This document shows positions 15,704 to 24,176 of a stretch of DNA of 64,000 nt, one piece after another (position 1 is the first letter of the stretch; every line of letters starts with the position of its first letter). A program made the position numbers and the translations under genes. The notes beneath the pieces were generated by a model, which did not search any database, had not been told where the DNA came from, and worked only from the letters and a program-made list of their open reading frames with translations. Origin of the DNA: Candidatus Roizmanbacteria bacterium UBA1450 (GTDB lineage Bacteria; Patescibacteriota; Microgenomatia; UBA1406; GWC2-37-13). The DNA is taken from NCBI GenBank assembly GCA_002329205.1, contig DCTC01000001.1, positions 706,623-770,622 on the forward strand, written 5' to 3'.

Positions 15704-16164
15704 TCATAGATAGCCATAACCATACAGTGCACTTAACACTACATTTTTGTCTTCTGGACCCAGCAGCCAAATATCTCGATTCAGATGAGGAGGAATATGA
15801 CTGTCAGTGTCTAATAAGCTAGTAATAGCATGAGGATTATCATCCCCGGCAATTCTATTACATGAGAAACTACCGCAATTTAGACATTGGTGGACTATCA
15901 TCACCTCTCCGGAAGTTTTACCGGTAAAGTGATTTGTTTTTACGTTTTTTAGAGTCAAGCCGATAGGCTTCATTCTAGCACCACAAGAAGACCTTCTGTC
16001 TCCGGGTGTTTGAAGATCAAGATGACGTGACCATAGGCAAAGAGGGCAGTGATTGCGGTGCTTAGTGCCTATAGAAGTATTGGATATTATGGCATGACAA
16101 GTCAGACATCTGAAAGATGTCTGACGTAAACAAAATCCCTCTTCGAAGAAATATTCTTAAGCAT
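15704..16164 (-). pseudogene. RNHCP-domain protein, single-base frameshift near the N-terminus
   Basis: The frame open from 15973 to 15704 gives only the C-terminal part. Upstream in the same phase, the sequence encodes FRCLTCH, GTKHRNHCPLCLWS, PGDRR, then CGARMKPIG, the signature of the RNHCP family, but no start codon exists in that phase. In the next phase an ATG at 16164, eight bases after a TATAAT box, begins MLKNISSKRDF. One extra T in the four-T run (near 16134) would join the two into one 153-residue frame. The locus is therefore a frameshifted gene or a sequencing error. The function of RNHCP proteins is unknown; they probably bind zinc. Confidence 0.85.
16101..16125. repeat. Perfect 10-bp inverted repeat in RNHCP coding sequence
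   Basis: GTCAGACATC and GATGTCTGAC flank the five-base loop TGAAA. It lies just downstream of the frameshift, within the codons for the first zinc-site cysteines. Confidence 0.6.
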
Positions 16165-16292
16165 CCGTCACAATTATATCAAAGTTGTAAGTAAGAATTG
16201 GTCATGTACCGGAAAAATTGTTAATTTGAGGCAGGAAACAAGCGTGATCTAGCTATCAGAAATTCAACCCTCACGTTTGATATAATTTTTTC

Positions 16293-16577
16293 ATGTCAAT
16301 CAGAACGTGTAAAAACGGACATACATTTGATAAAAGTAGCTCATGTCCGGTTTGTCCAATTTGTTCGGGTGAGGAAATGGGTGAAAAATTCGGAGATGAA
16401 TTCCCGAAGTTAGGAGCCCCTGCATTTCGCGCATTGGACAGTGCTGGGATTCGTCACCTTTCTCAATTAACAAACTACACAGAGGAACAACTTTTGCAAT
16501 TACATGGATTCGGTCCAAAAGCATTAAGGATACTAAAAGAAACATTAAACGAAAAAGGTTTATCGCTTTCCAAATAG
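16293..16577 (+). CDS. Zinc-ribbon plus helix-hairpin-helix protein, RNAP-alpha-CTD-like
   Basis: The product has 94 residues. The N-terminus has a treble-cysteine zinc region (Cys6, then CPVCPIC). A segment FGDEFPKLGAPAFRALDSAGI follows, and then a helix-hairpin-helix LLQLHGFGPKALRILKETL, as in the C-terminal domain of RNA polymerase alpha. Such proteins bind DNA non-specifically or at the minor groove, but the role here is unknown. A TATAAT box ends six bases before the ATG, so the transcript is probably leaderless. The gene lies at the right border of the AT-rich island. Confidence 0.65.
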   Translation: MSIRTCKNGHTFDKSSSCPVCPICSGEEMGEKFGDEFPKLGAPAFRALDSAGIRHLSQLTNYTEEQLLQLHGFGPKALRILKETLNEKGLSLSK

Positions 16578-16707
16578 TCTGTTTTATCATTACCCAAGCT
16601 AGGAAGGATACTGCATTTTAATCTCAATTTTGTCTTACCTCGGGTAAATTGAATCTCCTGTATACTAATAGCTGGTCAAAATTTTAAAAAGAAAGGCGGT
16701 GAGTACT

Positions 16708-17100
16708 ATGGCGAAATATGTAGACGGATTTGTATTGGTAGTACCGAATGATAAAACAGAAGAATACAAAAAAATGGCGGAAGAAGGTCGGGATATATGG
16801 ATGAAGCTTGGAGCATTGGAATATTATGAATGTCGCGGGAATGACCTGGTCCCACAAGATATGGGCGGTGAAAAAGCACGTGCATTCCCTGAAATGGCCG
16901 GAGCGAAGAGTGACGAGACAGTATGGTTTTCTTTTATCGTTTTTAAATCAAAAGAACACCGGGATGAGGTCAATGCGAAGATGATGGAAGAAATGGGCAA
17001 ACAGATGGAAGGGAAAGAAGACATGTCGATGCCTTTTGAGATGAAGAGAATGGCATATGGCGGTTTTCAAGTGGAGGTAGAAGGTAAACGAATCAAATAA
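16708..17100 (+). CDS. DUF1428 family protein
   Basis: The product has 130 residues and matches the YbaA/DUF1428 pattern: MAKYVDGFVLVVP at the start, RDIWMKLGALEYYECRGND in the middle, and a C-terminal MPFEMKRMAYGGF motif. The family has a dimeric alpha/beta ferredoxin-like barrel of unknown biochemical function. The ATG at 16708 was chosen over a GTG nine bases upstream because a purine-rich AAAGGCGGTGAG sits at Shine-Dalgarno distance. It is one of several single-gene accessory functions in this part of the window. Confidence 0.9.
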   Translation: MAKYVDGFVLVVPNDKTEEYKKMAEEGRDIWMKLGALEYYECRGNDLVPQDMGGEKARAFPEMAGAKSDETVWFSFIVFKSKEHRDEVNAKMMEEMGKQMEGKEDMSMPFEMKRMAYGGFQVEVEGKRIK

Positions 17101-17148
17101 ATATTCTGAATCCTAGATTTCGGAATAAATCCCTGCTACTATTAGTTC

Positions 17149-17454
17149 ATGTCAAAAATTCCGCTTCCTACAGAGACAGATCCTGATAAGTATAAACTCG
17201 TTTTCGAGAATGAACGTGTTCGGGTATATGACTATAGAGATAAACCGGGGGATAAAACACAACTCCATCATCATGATGCATTCATTCTTCATGTATTATC
17301 TCCATTCAAGAGAAAGCTCACATTTGAAAACGGCGAAAGTGTGATCCGTGAATTCCAAGGAGGGGAAACATTCTGGAGCGAAGAGCAAAATCATATCGGA
17401 GAAAACGTTGGAGATACCGATACTCATGTGCTGATTGTTGAGTTGAAAAGATGA
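17149..17454 (+). CDS. Small cupin-fold protein
   Basis: The product has 101 residues. The first cupin motif is visible as QLHHHDAFILHVL, with adjacent histidines as likely metal ligands, and GGETFWSEEQNHIGENVGDTD forms the second half with another His. The single double-stranded beta helix accounts for the whole protein. Cupins of this size bind metals or small molecules, and some act as sensors or isomerases. The substrate is not evident. It is preceded by a short AT-rich gap and stands alone. Confidence 0.8.
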   Translation: MSKIPLPTETDPDKYKLVFENERVRVYDYRDKPGDKTQLHHHDAFILHVLSPFKRKLTFENGESVIREFQGGETFWSEEQNHIGENVGDTDTHVLIVELKR

Positions 17455-17499
17455 TTTTTCAACCCGTAATTTACAATAATTAAAATATCTCTTGATATA

Positions 17500-17700
17500 G
17501 TGCTGCTTACCTTGCTTCACTACATATTTGGTCGTTTGTCTTATTTTATCTTCAATATTTCATTCCCGTATATGTCATGTGGAGGTTCAACATCAAGAAG
17601 AATTAATAATAAATGTGTTTCAGGTTTCTATTGTTATGTAGCAAGAGATTCGAATGGATTGGTTCCTCCAGGTATTGGAGGAGTTAGTCGGATGAAATAA
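17500..17700 (+). CDS. Doubtful short frame, possible cysteine-rich secreted-protein remnant
   Basis: The frame begins with a GTG just after a TATAGT box and encodes 66 residues: a hydrophobic start (to about residue 24), then CGGSTSR, KCVSGFYCYV and LVPPGIGGVSR. The C-terminal motif recalls the small cysteine-rich tails seen on secreted proteins of candidate phyla, with the usual last cysteine changed to Ser. It may be a small secreted protein, a decayed fragment or chance. Confidence 0.25.
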   Translation: MLLTLLHYIFGRLSYFIFNISFPYMSCGGSTSRRINNKCVSGFYCYVARDSNGLVPPGIGGVSRMK

Positions 17701-17726
17701 GTTTGGAACGTATATATCCTATAGCA

Positions 17727-17755
17727 TTGATTCTTTCATCGTCTTATGATATAAT
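17727..17755 (+). promoter_or_regulatory. Canonical promoter, leaderless
   Basis: TTGATT at 17727-17732 and TATAAT at 17750-17755 are 17 bases apart. The ATG of the next gene is at 17763, seven bases after the -10 box, so the transcript should start on or beside the start codon. Confidence 0.75.
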
Positions 17756-17762
17756 TCAATCT

Positions 17763-18269
17763 ATGACCGAAAAATCTGAAAATCCACAATACCCAAACTA
17801 TGCCTTAATTGAAGCAATGCGTAAGCAACTTGAAGAGGCCATTAAGGCAAAAGAAGGAATATTATCTTTACCTGTTGAATACAGAGCTTCTATTGGTGGG
17901 CGGATACTACCTATGACAAGTCTATATGAAGTAGGAGTATTTGGTGAACCGGCCTTTGTGATTGACGGATTGTCCCAACATGGTTTTCTGAGTCTTATCA
18001 ATGTTCAGGCTCTACGAGCCGAAGATGGTCGGAATTTATATGAACAGGATTTAGGAACATACGATAGAGATCAAAATCGCAAAATGACAGCAATATACTT
18101 AGATATCGTTGAAAAAAATCTTGATCTAAGTCAAATAATATTTGGGAAGTCTACTCTACAGCAACTGCTTGAAGATAATGTTGTTTGGACGTATAGTGGA
18201 GGTGGTGGTTCAGATAGTACATTTTTTTCTTCCATTTTCGAACAGGCAACTTTTGCTCCAATGAAATAG
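17763..18269 (+). CDS. Hypothetical soluble protein
   Basis: The product has 168 residues with no signal peptide. The N-terminal 35 residues form a likely helix (MRKQLEEAIKAKEGILSL), followed by a mixed alpha/beta region with VEYRASIGGRILP and EPAFVIDGLSQHGF. The family is not recognised. The start at 17763 was fixed by the promoter, since an earlier TTG in frame would lie upstream of the -35 box. A terminator follows after about 50 bases, so it is probably a single-gene transcript. Confidence 0.6.
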   Translation: MTEKSENPQYPNYALIEAMRKQLEEAIKAKEGILSLPVEYRASIGGRILPMTSLYEVGVFGEPAFVIDGLSQHGFLSLINVQALRAEDGRNLYEQDLGTYDRDQNRKMTAIYLDIVEKNLDLSQIIFGKSTLQQLLEDNVVWTYSGGGGSDSTFFSSIFEQATFAPMK

Positions 18270-18323
18270 AATCTAGAAAATATTTGAAGATTAAAGATTC
18301 TAGCAGCTATCTCTATTTTCACC

Positions 18324-18348
18324 AGACAGGTTCATCCTGTCTTTTTTT
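18324..18348 (+). terminator. Rho-independent terminator
   Basis: AGACAGG pairs with CCTGTCT around TTCAT and is followed by six further T residues. It ends the transcript of the preceding hypothetical gene. Confidence 0.85.
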
Positions 18349-18421
18349 GTATCCCGAGGTTCAAACCCCGCGGTTGTACAGGTTGTACAATTTTCACATT
18401 CTCTGTTACAATCGAACTACT

Positions 18422-18838
18422 ATGAATACTCAACCCATCACTGTACAAACCATTGTCAATGCTCCCATAGATGAGGTCTGGGATTACTGGATAAATCCGG
18501 ATCATATCACACATTGGGCGTTTGCCTCCGATGATTGGGAGGCGCCTTCTGCAGAAAATGATGTCCGGGTGGGAGGAAAATTTAAAACAGTCATGGCCGC
18601 AAAAGACAAAAGCGCCAGTTTCGATTTTACCGGAGAATATACCCAAGTAGAAGAACATGCACGAATAGAATATGACATGATTGATGGACGACATGTCTCC
18701 GTCGTTTTTGAATCTCTACCTGAAGGTGTCAAGGTTACAGAAACATTTGACCCTGAATCTGAAAACTCTAGAGAGCTACAGCAGCAAGGCTGGCAGGCAA
18801 TCATGGATAACTTCAAAAAACACGTAGAGAACAGTTGA
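18422..18838 (+). CDS. SRPBCC (AHSA1-type) domain protein
   Basis: The product has 138 residues: an N-terminal ITVQTIVNAPIDEVWDYWINPDHITHW block, then DVRVGGKF, FTGEYTQVEEHARIEY, and a C-terminal LQQQGWQAIMDNFKKHVE helix. This is the typical layout of START-like AHSA1 proteins. The fold has a deep pocket for hydrophobic ligands, but the ligand is unknown. A TACAAT box ends nine bases before the ATG and a TTGTAC element lies 18 bases further upstream. Confidence 0.9.
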   Translation: MNTQPITVQTIVNAPIDEVWDYWINPDHITHWAFASDDWEAPSAENDVRVGGKFKTVMAAKDKSASFDFTGEYTQVEEHARIEYDMIDGRHVSVVFESLPEGVKVTETFDPESENSRELQQQGWQAIMDNFKKHVENS

Positions 18839-18863
18839 TCAAATTTGGAATTCAGATTTCTTT

Positions 18864-18892
18864 TTGCCAGAATTATTTTCTGGTACTATACT
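18864..18892 (+). promoter_or_regulatory. Canonical promoter, leaderless
   Basis: TTGCCA at 18864-18869, a 17-base spacer and TATACT at 18887-18892. The ATG at 18900 follows seven bases later. Confidence 0.7.
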
Positions 18893-18899
18893 GGAAGTA

Positions 18900-19211
18900 A
18901 TGAAAAAAGCCTTGTACTGGCTTCCGAGAATCCTCGCAATATTCATCAACCTCTTCATTGCTTTATTTGCACTTGATGTGTTTGGGACACCACAGTGGTT
19001 TATCGGACTTCTCATTCACCTTATTCCCAACTATATCATTACGATACTGACGATTTATGCATGGAAGCATCCGTGGATTGGAGGGATCCTATTCGTTGTG
19101 GGAGGAATTGTTTTTTTTGCTTTTACTCATTTTGAATCCGCCATTATCTGTATTCCTCTTATCCTCATTGGTCTTTTATTTATGGAAGAAGCATACATTC
19201 TTAAAAAATAA
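18900..19211 (+). CDS. Small four-span membrane protein
   Basis: The product has 103 residues and is nearly all hydrophobic. Four spans can be placed at about 5-25, 30-52, 58-75 and 78-96, separated by short polar turns such as WKHPWIGG. It resembles small membrane proteins of unknown function. The start was set by the promoter, since a frame-compatible TTG lies upstream inside the promoter. The next gene, a large secreted protein, starts 48 bases downstream. Confidence 0.6.
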   Translation: MKKALYWLPRILAIFINLFIALFALDVFGTPQWFIGLLIHLIPNYIITILTIYAWKHPWIGGILFVVGGIVFFAFTHFESAIICIPLILIGLLFMEEAYILKK

Positions 19212-19259
19212 TCGTCTTTTCACTCCTCCTGTAGCCTGGATTTTGATATCATTAATTAT

Positions 19260-21833
19260 ATGAACAGGAAAGTATCTCTTCAGATTTTACTGATAATAAG
19301 TTTCTTCTTTTTCATCCCTTCAATAGTACTTGCAGATTTCTCACTTTCAGGAAGCGGTTCTTTTACAGGCACGGTAAATGTGGCTATGCCGATCACAGAT
19401 CTTCAGATCACAGGGAGCGGAACCGAACCTATTCCCGTTAAATTGCTAGTAACAAACGGGACACTGTCTATGTCCACGACAACAGGATTGACCTTTGATG
19501 GGGCAACATCAGGTTCAACAATTTATTTCAGCGGTTCACAAACAGATATTAATAATGCATTAGCAACATTGACATATACCCGTGCTTCCACAGGATCAGA
19601 TACTCTTGAAGTATCCCTAGTCCCTCGAGGAGAAGTATTTTTCCCGGATAACGGACATTTGTATAAATTTATATCCGGATCAATTTCGGCAAATAATGCC
19701 CGCACTGCCGCTTTAGCACAAACTGCATATGGCTCGACAGGATATCTTGTCACCATAACTTCTCAGGAGGAAAATGATTTCGTCGCCGCCCGATTGCAGG
19801 GCGATGGTTGGATGGGTGCAAGTGATGCAGCACAGGAAGGTGTATGGAGATGGTTGGATGGACCTGAGTCCGGTGTCCAGTTCTGGTCAGGAGCAGCAGC
19901 AGGAAGTACGGTAAATGATATGTATGCCAACTGGGCGAGCGGTGAGCCGAATGATTACCAAAATGGGGTACCAGGTGAAGATTGTGCTCAGTTTTATATC
20001 TCTTCGAGCATGTGGAATGATTTACCCTGTTCAGGAAATAACTTAGCTGGGTATGTCGTAGAGTTTGGGGCTCCTGGGGACATGCCGACAGTAGTTGCGA
20101 AAAATATCAGTATTACTACAGATTCCAGTCCGTCGATAAGTACCTTATCGCCGGCCGATAATGCCACCGGGGTGACACTAAATGCCAATCTGATCCTAAC
20201 GTTTAGCCAAACAGTTACTGCCGATTCGGGAAATATCGTTATAAAAAAATCTTCAGATGACACAACTGTCGAAACTATTCCCGTAACTGACGGAAAAGTA
20301 ACCGGAGGAGGCACTGCCACAATTACCATCAATCCGGATACGACTTTCACTGAAAGTACCGGCTATTATGTCACCATTCCGAACACGGCCTTTAAAAACG
20401 GTTCGAACGCTTACTTTGGAGGTATTGCAAATAATTCTACGTGGAATTTTACAACGGGAGATTTTACCGACCCGGAAATCAGTGATATTGAAGCAACGTC
20501 AATTACAGAAACGGAAGCAGTGATTAACTGGAGCACAAGTGAAAGCACAACAAATAAAGTTCAGTATGGACTTACCAGTTCGCATGGCAGTGAAACGAGT
20601 ACGACAAGCGGAAATTCCCGGACTCTGAGCAGTTTGTTGGCTTGCACCACGTATCACTATGTCGTTGTCGCGACAGATGGATCATCAAACAGTTCAACCT
20701 CATCTGATCGAACATTTACGACTTCCGGATGTCAGTCTGATGTGGCGCCTTCTACGACCAACTCTGAATCAATTACAGCAAATGCAGGTGGATCGACCAG
20801 TCTTACCGAAAGTGGGAAGCAACTGACAGTCACTGCTCCAAGCAATTTCACCGATGACGCCTCATCAGTGGTGATCCAGATAAAGTCAGTCTCAAGCACA
20901 CCGATTCTGTCATCGCTCGGGAGACCGAATAATGTGCCCCGGGAGGTTGGTAATACGATGTTTGATGTAAAGGCTATCATTAACGGTACAACCGTTCTAG
21001 ATACATTTGATGCGCCTGTCACAATTACCTATCAGTATACCGATGCAGACATCGTAGGTATTGAGGAGTCCACATTATGGCTGTATCACTACCATAATGG
21101 AAGTTGGGAAGCTCTTGACGACTGTACCATTAATACAATAACCAATACCATCAGTTGTACAACTTCAAGCTTTTCAATATTCGGATTATTTGGAAGAGCC
21201 CCGACATCAGCAGGATCAAACGGAGTTCCAACCTCAACTGGCACACCATCCTGTAACGACTCGAAACCACCTCATGTCCCTGATTTATTTCAGATTGATG
21301 TATCAAACAATAAAGCAATAGTCTACTTTACTCCACTGGCACGTGAGGTCACGAATTATTATATTGCATATGGCTATTCTTCAGGAGATGAGCGATTCGG
21401 TACATGGACTTCGTTGGGGCCATCGACAGGTGTTTTGTCCTATACGATCAATATGCTCGATAAAAACACGGCTTACTATTTTAAGATACGTGCACAAAAC
21501 GGCTGTATGCCGGGAGATTGGAGTGGAGAAATGAAGATAAACACAACCAGTAGTCCTGTGGGAGGAAAAAGATTTTACAAAAATTTTCTTTCCCGTCTTC
21601 TTTCGGTCTTCCCTAAAGATATTACGAATATAGGTGAAACTCAAGCTCTTGGCACTGATAGTAGAAATAATACCTATTCCTGTAAGTATGTTGTACAGCC
21701 AGGAGATTCTTTATGGATGATTGCACAAAGCAAGCTTGGGGGAGGGGCAAATTATAGAAATATTATGCTGGAAAATGGTTTATCATCTACTTTGCTTCGG
21801 CCTGGACAGCGTCTTCAGCTCAACTGTGAATAA
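19260..21833 (+). CDS. Secreted C-type lectin / Ig-like / FN3 / LysM surface protein
   Basis: The product has 857 residues with a signal peptide at about 5-27. Domains in order: a strand-rich start (30-125); a C-type lectin-like domain (about 130-275, with GYLVTITSQEENDFV, WMGASD, WRWLDGPE and WNDLPCSGNN); a SbsA-type Ig-like domain (about 295-400); an FN3 domain (about 404-490); an all-beta module ending SSFSIFGLFG (about 490-650); a second FN3 (about 660-765); and a C-terminal LysM (YVVQPGDSLWMIAQSKLG). Binding to sugars and peptidoglycan on the cell surface is likely. The FN3-module-FN3 part is shared with the subtilase at 26107. Confidence 0.85.
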   Translation: MNRKVSLQILLIISFFFFIPSIVLADFSLSGSGSFTGTVNVAMPITDLQITGSGTEPIPVKLLVTNGTLSMSTTTGLTFDGATSGSTIYFSGSQTDINNALATLTYTRASTGSDTLEVSLVPRGEVFFPDNGHLYKFISGSISANNARTAALAQTAYGSTGYLVTITSQEENDFVAARLQGDGWMGASDAAQEGVWRWLDGPESGVQFWSGAAAGSTVNDMYANWASGEPNDYQNGVPGEDCAQFYISSSMWNDLPCSGNNLAGYVVEFGAPGDMPTVVAKNISITTDSSPSISTLSPADNATGVTLNANLILTFSQTVTADSGNIVIKKSSDDTTVETIPVTDGKVTGGGTATITINPDTTFTESTGYYVTIPNTAFKNGSNAYFGGIANNSTWNFTTGDFTDPEISDIEATSITETEAVINWSTSESTTNKVQYGLTSSHGSETSTTSGNSRTLSSLLACTTYHYVVVATDGSSNSSTSSDRTFTTSGCQSDVAPSTTNSESITANAGGSTSLTESGKQLTVTAPSNFTDDASSVVIQIKSVSSTPILSSLGRPNNVPREVGNTMFDVKAIINGTTVLDTFDAPVTITYQYTDADIVGIEESTLWLYHYHNGSWEALDDCTINTITNTISCTTSSFSIFGLFGRAPTSAGSNGVPTSTGTPSCNDSKPPHVPDLFQIDVSNNKAIVYFTPLAREVTNYYIAYGYSSGDERFGTWTSLGPSTGVLSYTINMLDKNTAYYFKIRAQNGCMPGDWSGEMKINTTSSPVGGKRFYKNFLSRLLSVFPKDITNIGETQALGTDSRNNTYSCKYVVQPGDSLWMIAQSKLGGGANYRNIMLENGLSSTLLRPGQRLQLNCE

Positions 21834-21889
21834 AGCAATAATAAATTCCAGTACCATTCTACGTCAATAAATTTTGATATACTTTTTTC

Positions 21890-22243
21890 ATGGTAAAACA
21901 TCGGATTTACACAATGACTGTCGCTAGCGTCTATCCTCATTATGTCGCGAAGGCTGAGAAAAAAGGACGGACAAAGGAAGAAGTCGATGAAATCATCCGT
22001 TGGTTGACAGGCTACAACCAGAAGGAGCTTGAAGATCAACTTGAAAAACAAACAAATTTCGAGGTGTTTTTCACAGAAGCTCCGCGACTCAATCCTGCCC
22101 GCTCTCTGATCAAAGGCGTCATCTGCGGTGTGCGAATAGAAGAAATCGAAGATCCGCTCATGAGAGAAATCCGCTATTTGGATAAGCTGATCGATGAGCT
22201 AGCGAAGGGTAGGGCAATGGAGAAAATATTACGAAATCAGTAA
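21890..22243 (+). CDS. DUF2200 family protein
   Basis: The product has 117 residues and matches DUF2200: an N-terminal HRIYTMTVASVYPHYVAKAE block, RTKEEVDEIIRWLTGY, FFTEAPRLNPARSLIKGVICGVR, and IEDPLMREIRYLDKLIDELAKG at the end. It is a cytosolic family of unknown function found sporadically in bacteria. The TATACT box six bases before the ATG suggests a leaderless transcript. It is not linked to the neighbouring genes by spacing. Confidence 0.9.
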   Translation: MVKHRIYTMTVASVYPHYVAKAEKKGRTKEEVDEIIRWLTGYNQKELEDQLEKQTNFEVFFTEAPRLNPARSLIKGVICGVRIEEIEDPLMREIRYLDKLIDELAKGRAMEKILRNQ

Positions 22244-22489
22244 GTTACTACATAGAAAAGATAAAAATTATAGCTCTGCGACAGCTAATAACATACGTGA
22301 TGTGTATTATTTAAGGTATTGATGTCTATTTTAGGATCAATAGTCCTATAGTAATTTAGCATAGATTCTATTATAATATCTTCTGGAGATGATGGATGCG
22401 GAAGACAAAAGCTTGTCTTTGGTTGAAATAATCTTCACAAAGTCTTTGTACCTTTTCAACACACAACGTGGATTGAGAGGAGATGCGTA
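22244..22489. other. Intergenic region with possible promoter
   Basis: In these 246 bases no coding frame is convincing. A TATAAT-like box lies near 22375, about 110 bases before the next start, so the following transcript may have a long leader. The ATG at 22490 is preceded by a clear GAGAGGAG Shine-Dalgarno, which fits translation from a leader. Confidence 0.4.
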
Positions 22490-23020
22490 ATGTATATTTG
22501 GGAAAGCATCATGGTCATTGCCGGGCCGAAGCTGACTTTGGAAGTCCGGGAATTACTAAGGGCGCGAGGGTTTCACATCGTGTCATACACAATGAGTAAG
22601 CAGCCCTCGGATTTGGAGTCTGTCAAAGACGAGCAGGCATATGTCGCGGATGGTAGATTCGGCAAGATTCAATTCTTGGAAGTTCTCGAATATGCAGGAC
22701 TTGTATATCTCTCTGCAGAAAGGAGAAATCATGAAGTAGTCGTGAGGAAGAATGGACAAGACGTCCATATACTGTATGGGAACCGTAATAGTTACTCATA
22801 CATGCAACTTCCTTTCGACACATTCTCTATTCTCATGCGAGATAGTCAAGAGTCCCGGTTTGCTATGCACGCCATTGCACAGATTTTTTTGAAGGTGAGG
22901 TCCGGGGTACTGGATACAGAAATCTATCAGGATGTTCCTCTTGATCAAATCAGGCAATGGCTTGCGAAATTCAGCTATAGTCAAGCTGCCGAGCAGATAG
23001 GGTGGCGATGGAAAGATTGA
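22490..23020 (+). CDS. Hypothetical soluble protein (176 aa)
   Basis: The protein has no signal peptide or membrane span. The sequence alternates strands and helices (GPKLTLEVRELLRARGFHIVSY, then GKIQFLEVLEYAGLVYL) and ends in a helical segment with QIRQWLAKFSYSQAAEQIGW. The last part might be a small helix-turn-helix. The family is not recognised. It has one of the few good Shine-Dalgarno sequences in the window and a strong terminator downstream, so it is probably a monocistronic transcript. It could have been acquired recently. Confidence 0.55.
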   Translation: MYIWESIMVIAGPKLTLEVRELLRARGFHIVSYTMSKQPSDLESVKDEQAYVADGRFGKIQFLEVLEYAGLVYLSAERRNHEVVVRKNGQDVHILYGNRNSYSYMQLPFDTFSILMRDSQESRFAMHAIAQIFLKVRSGVLDTEIYQDVPLDQIRQWLAKFSYSQAAEQIGWRWKD

Positions 23021-23037
23021 TGATGAGGCAAAGACCT

Positions 23038-23078
23038 GTTGGAGCGGCGTGTCGTATACGCCGCTCCAACAATGTTTT
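23038..23078 (+). terminator. Strong stem-loop terminator
   Basis: A perfect 13-bp stem (GTTGGAGCGGCGT with ACGCCGCTCCAAC) with a 7-base loop is followed by AATGTTTTTA. It lies between the convergent ends of two genes and could serve both. Confidence 0.8.
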
Positions 23079-23097
23079 TACATTTTTCTCGGGAGGC

Positions 23098-24045
23098 TTA
23101 TTCGGTATTATATTCTTTCAAAAAATCCTGAAGACGTGACGTTGCTTCTTTATTGAATGAAAACATGAGCGCCAGATGGCCACCTTTTTCCATCGGAATA
23201 AGTTGTGCTTGGGGGATGTTTTTTGCCGCAAATTCTGCTTGTTCCATGAAGACCAGTGTATCGTCTTTAGCGTGAATTATCAATGTCGGTACATCAATTG
23301 TTTGAAGAACATCCGTATTGTATTCTGACATATGCTGCTCAAGCATCTGACCTTGAATACGAGCGCCCATCGGAACGATCGAATTCAAAAAAGCGTGAAG
23401 CTCGGCTGTTTCTTCTGCCGGAAGCTGATTCTGCACCTCTACAGGAACTCCTAATGTCATCAACAACGTCGACGGTGTCGTTTTGACCAGTGACCAGAAG
23501 ATAAAATCATTCAGGAACACTTTAAATAATGTAGCTATCGGACCTGGTCGCGGCGGATTGGCATGACTGGCAGCACTGATCAATGCCAAAGAGCGTGTGC
23601 GCTCAGGATACTGAGCGGCAAACAGGATAGAAGAAGGTCCTCCCATCGAGACTCCGACGACTCCTACTTCTTCAATTTTCAGAGCATCGAGTAAACAGGC
23701 ATATGCATCAGCCTGCATTGAGGAATCCGCACCTTCAGGTACGGGTGAACCGAGAAATCCAAATCTGGAAGGTGCGATCCAGCGGTAATTTGTATCAATA
23801 ATACTTGCAAAGTATTTTCCCTGATCATATCCTCCGCCGGCTCCGTGCACCATCAACACCGGCGGCCCTTTCCCAAATTCGGTATATTCTATCGGTCCGC
23901 AGTCAGTGTCAATGTGTGTTCCATTTCCTGATACCCGATCATATGCTTTTGAAATATCCGATTGATATCGAAAAAATATCAAACCGCTTCCCATTAGGAG
24001 AAGAATCGCGATAAACAAAAGAATTTTCCGAATGTTTATATGCAT
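23098..24045 (-). CDS. Membrane-anchored alpha/beta hydrolase
   Basis: The product has 315 residues. An N-terminal membrane anchor (about 6-24) precedes an alpha/beta hydrolase fold: the oxyanion-side motif VLMVHGAGGG, nucleophile elbow GVSMGGPS (Ser about 136), acid DDTLVFMEQ and catalytic His in KGGHLALMF. The family includes esterases, lipases and C-C hydrolases, and the substrate is unknown. The start at 24045 is six bases after a TATAGT box. An ATG five codons upstream would overlap that box, so it is rejected. Confidence 0.85.
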   Translation of the reverse strand: MHINIRKILLFIAILLLMGSGLIFFRYQSDISKAYDRVSGNGTHIDTDCGPIEYTEFGKGPPVLMVHGAGGGYDQGKYFASIIDTNYRWIAPSRFGFLGSPVPEGADSSMQADAYACLLDALKIEEVGVVGVSMGGPSSILFAAQYPERTRSLALISAASHANPPRPGPIATLFKVFLNDFIFWSLVKTTPSTLLMTLGVPVEVQNQLPAEETAELHAFLNSIVPMGARIQGQMLEQHMSEYNTDVLQTIDVPTLIIHAKDDTLVFMEQAEFAAKNIPQAQLIPMEKGGHLALMFSFNKEATSRLQDFLKEYNTE

Positions 24046-24176
24046 ATATATACTATACAACCCTTGGAATAAATTAATTTACAAACTTCATAAAATGAAG
24101 CAGTTCTGTTCATAAATGGATGATCTTTCTTGAGGTTTCTTTACTTCTTATAAAAATACCGTTATAAATAAATTAT

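Noticed and set aside
18355..18372. CGAGGTTCAAACCCC as a copy of the tRNA-Asn T arm and right end of the island
   Set aside because: Only eight contiguous bases match and no acceptor-end sequence follows; GC-rich ordinary genes lie to the left of it.
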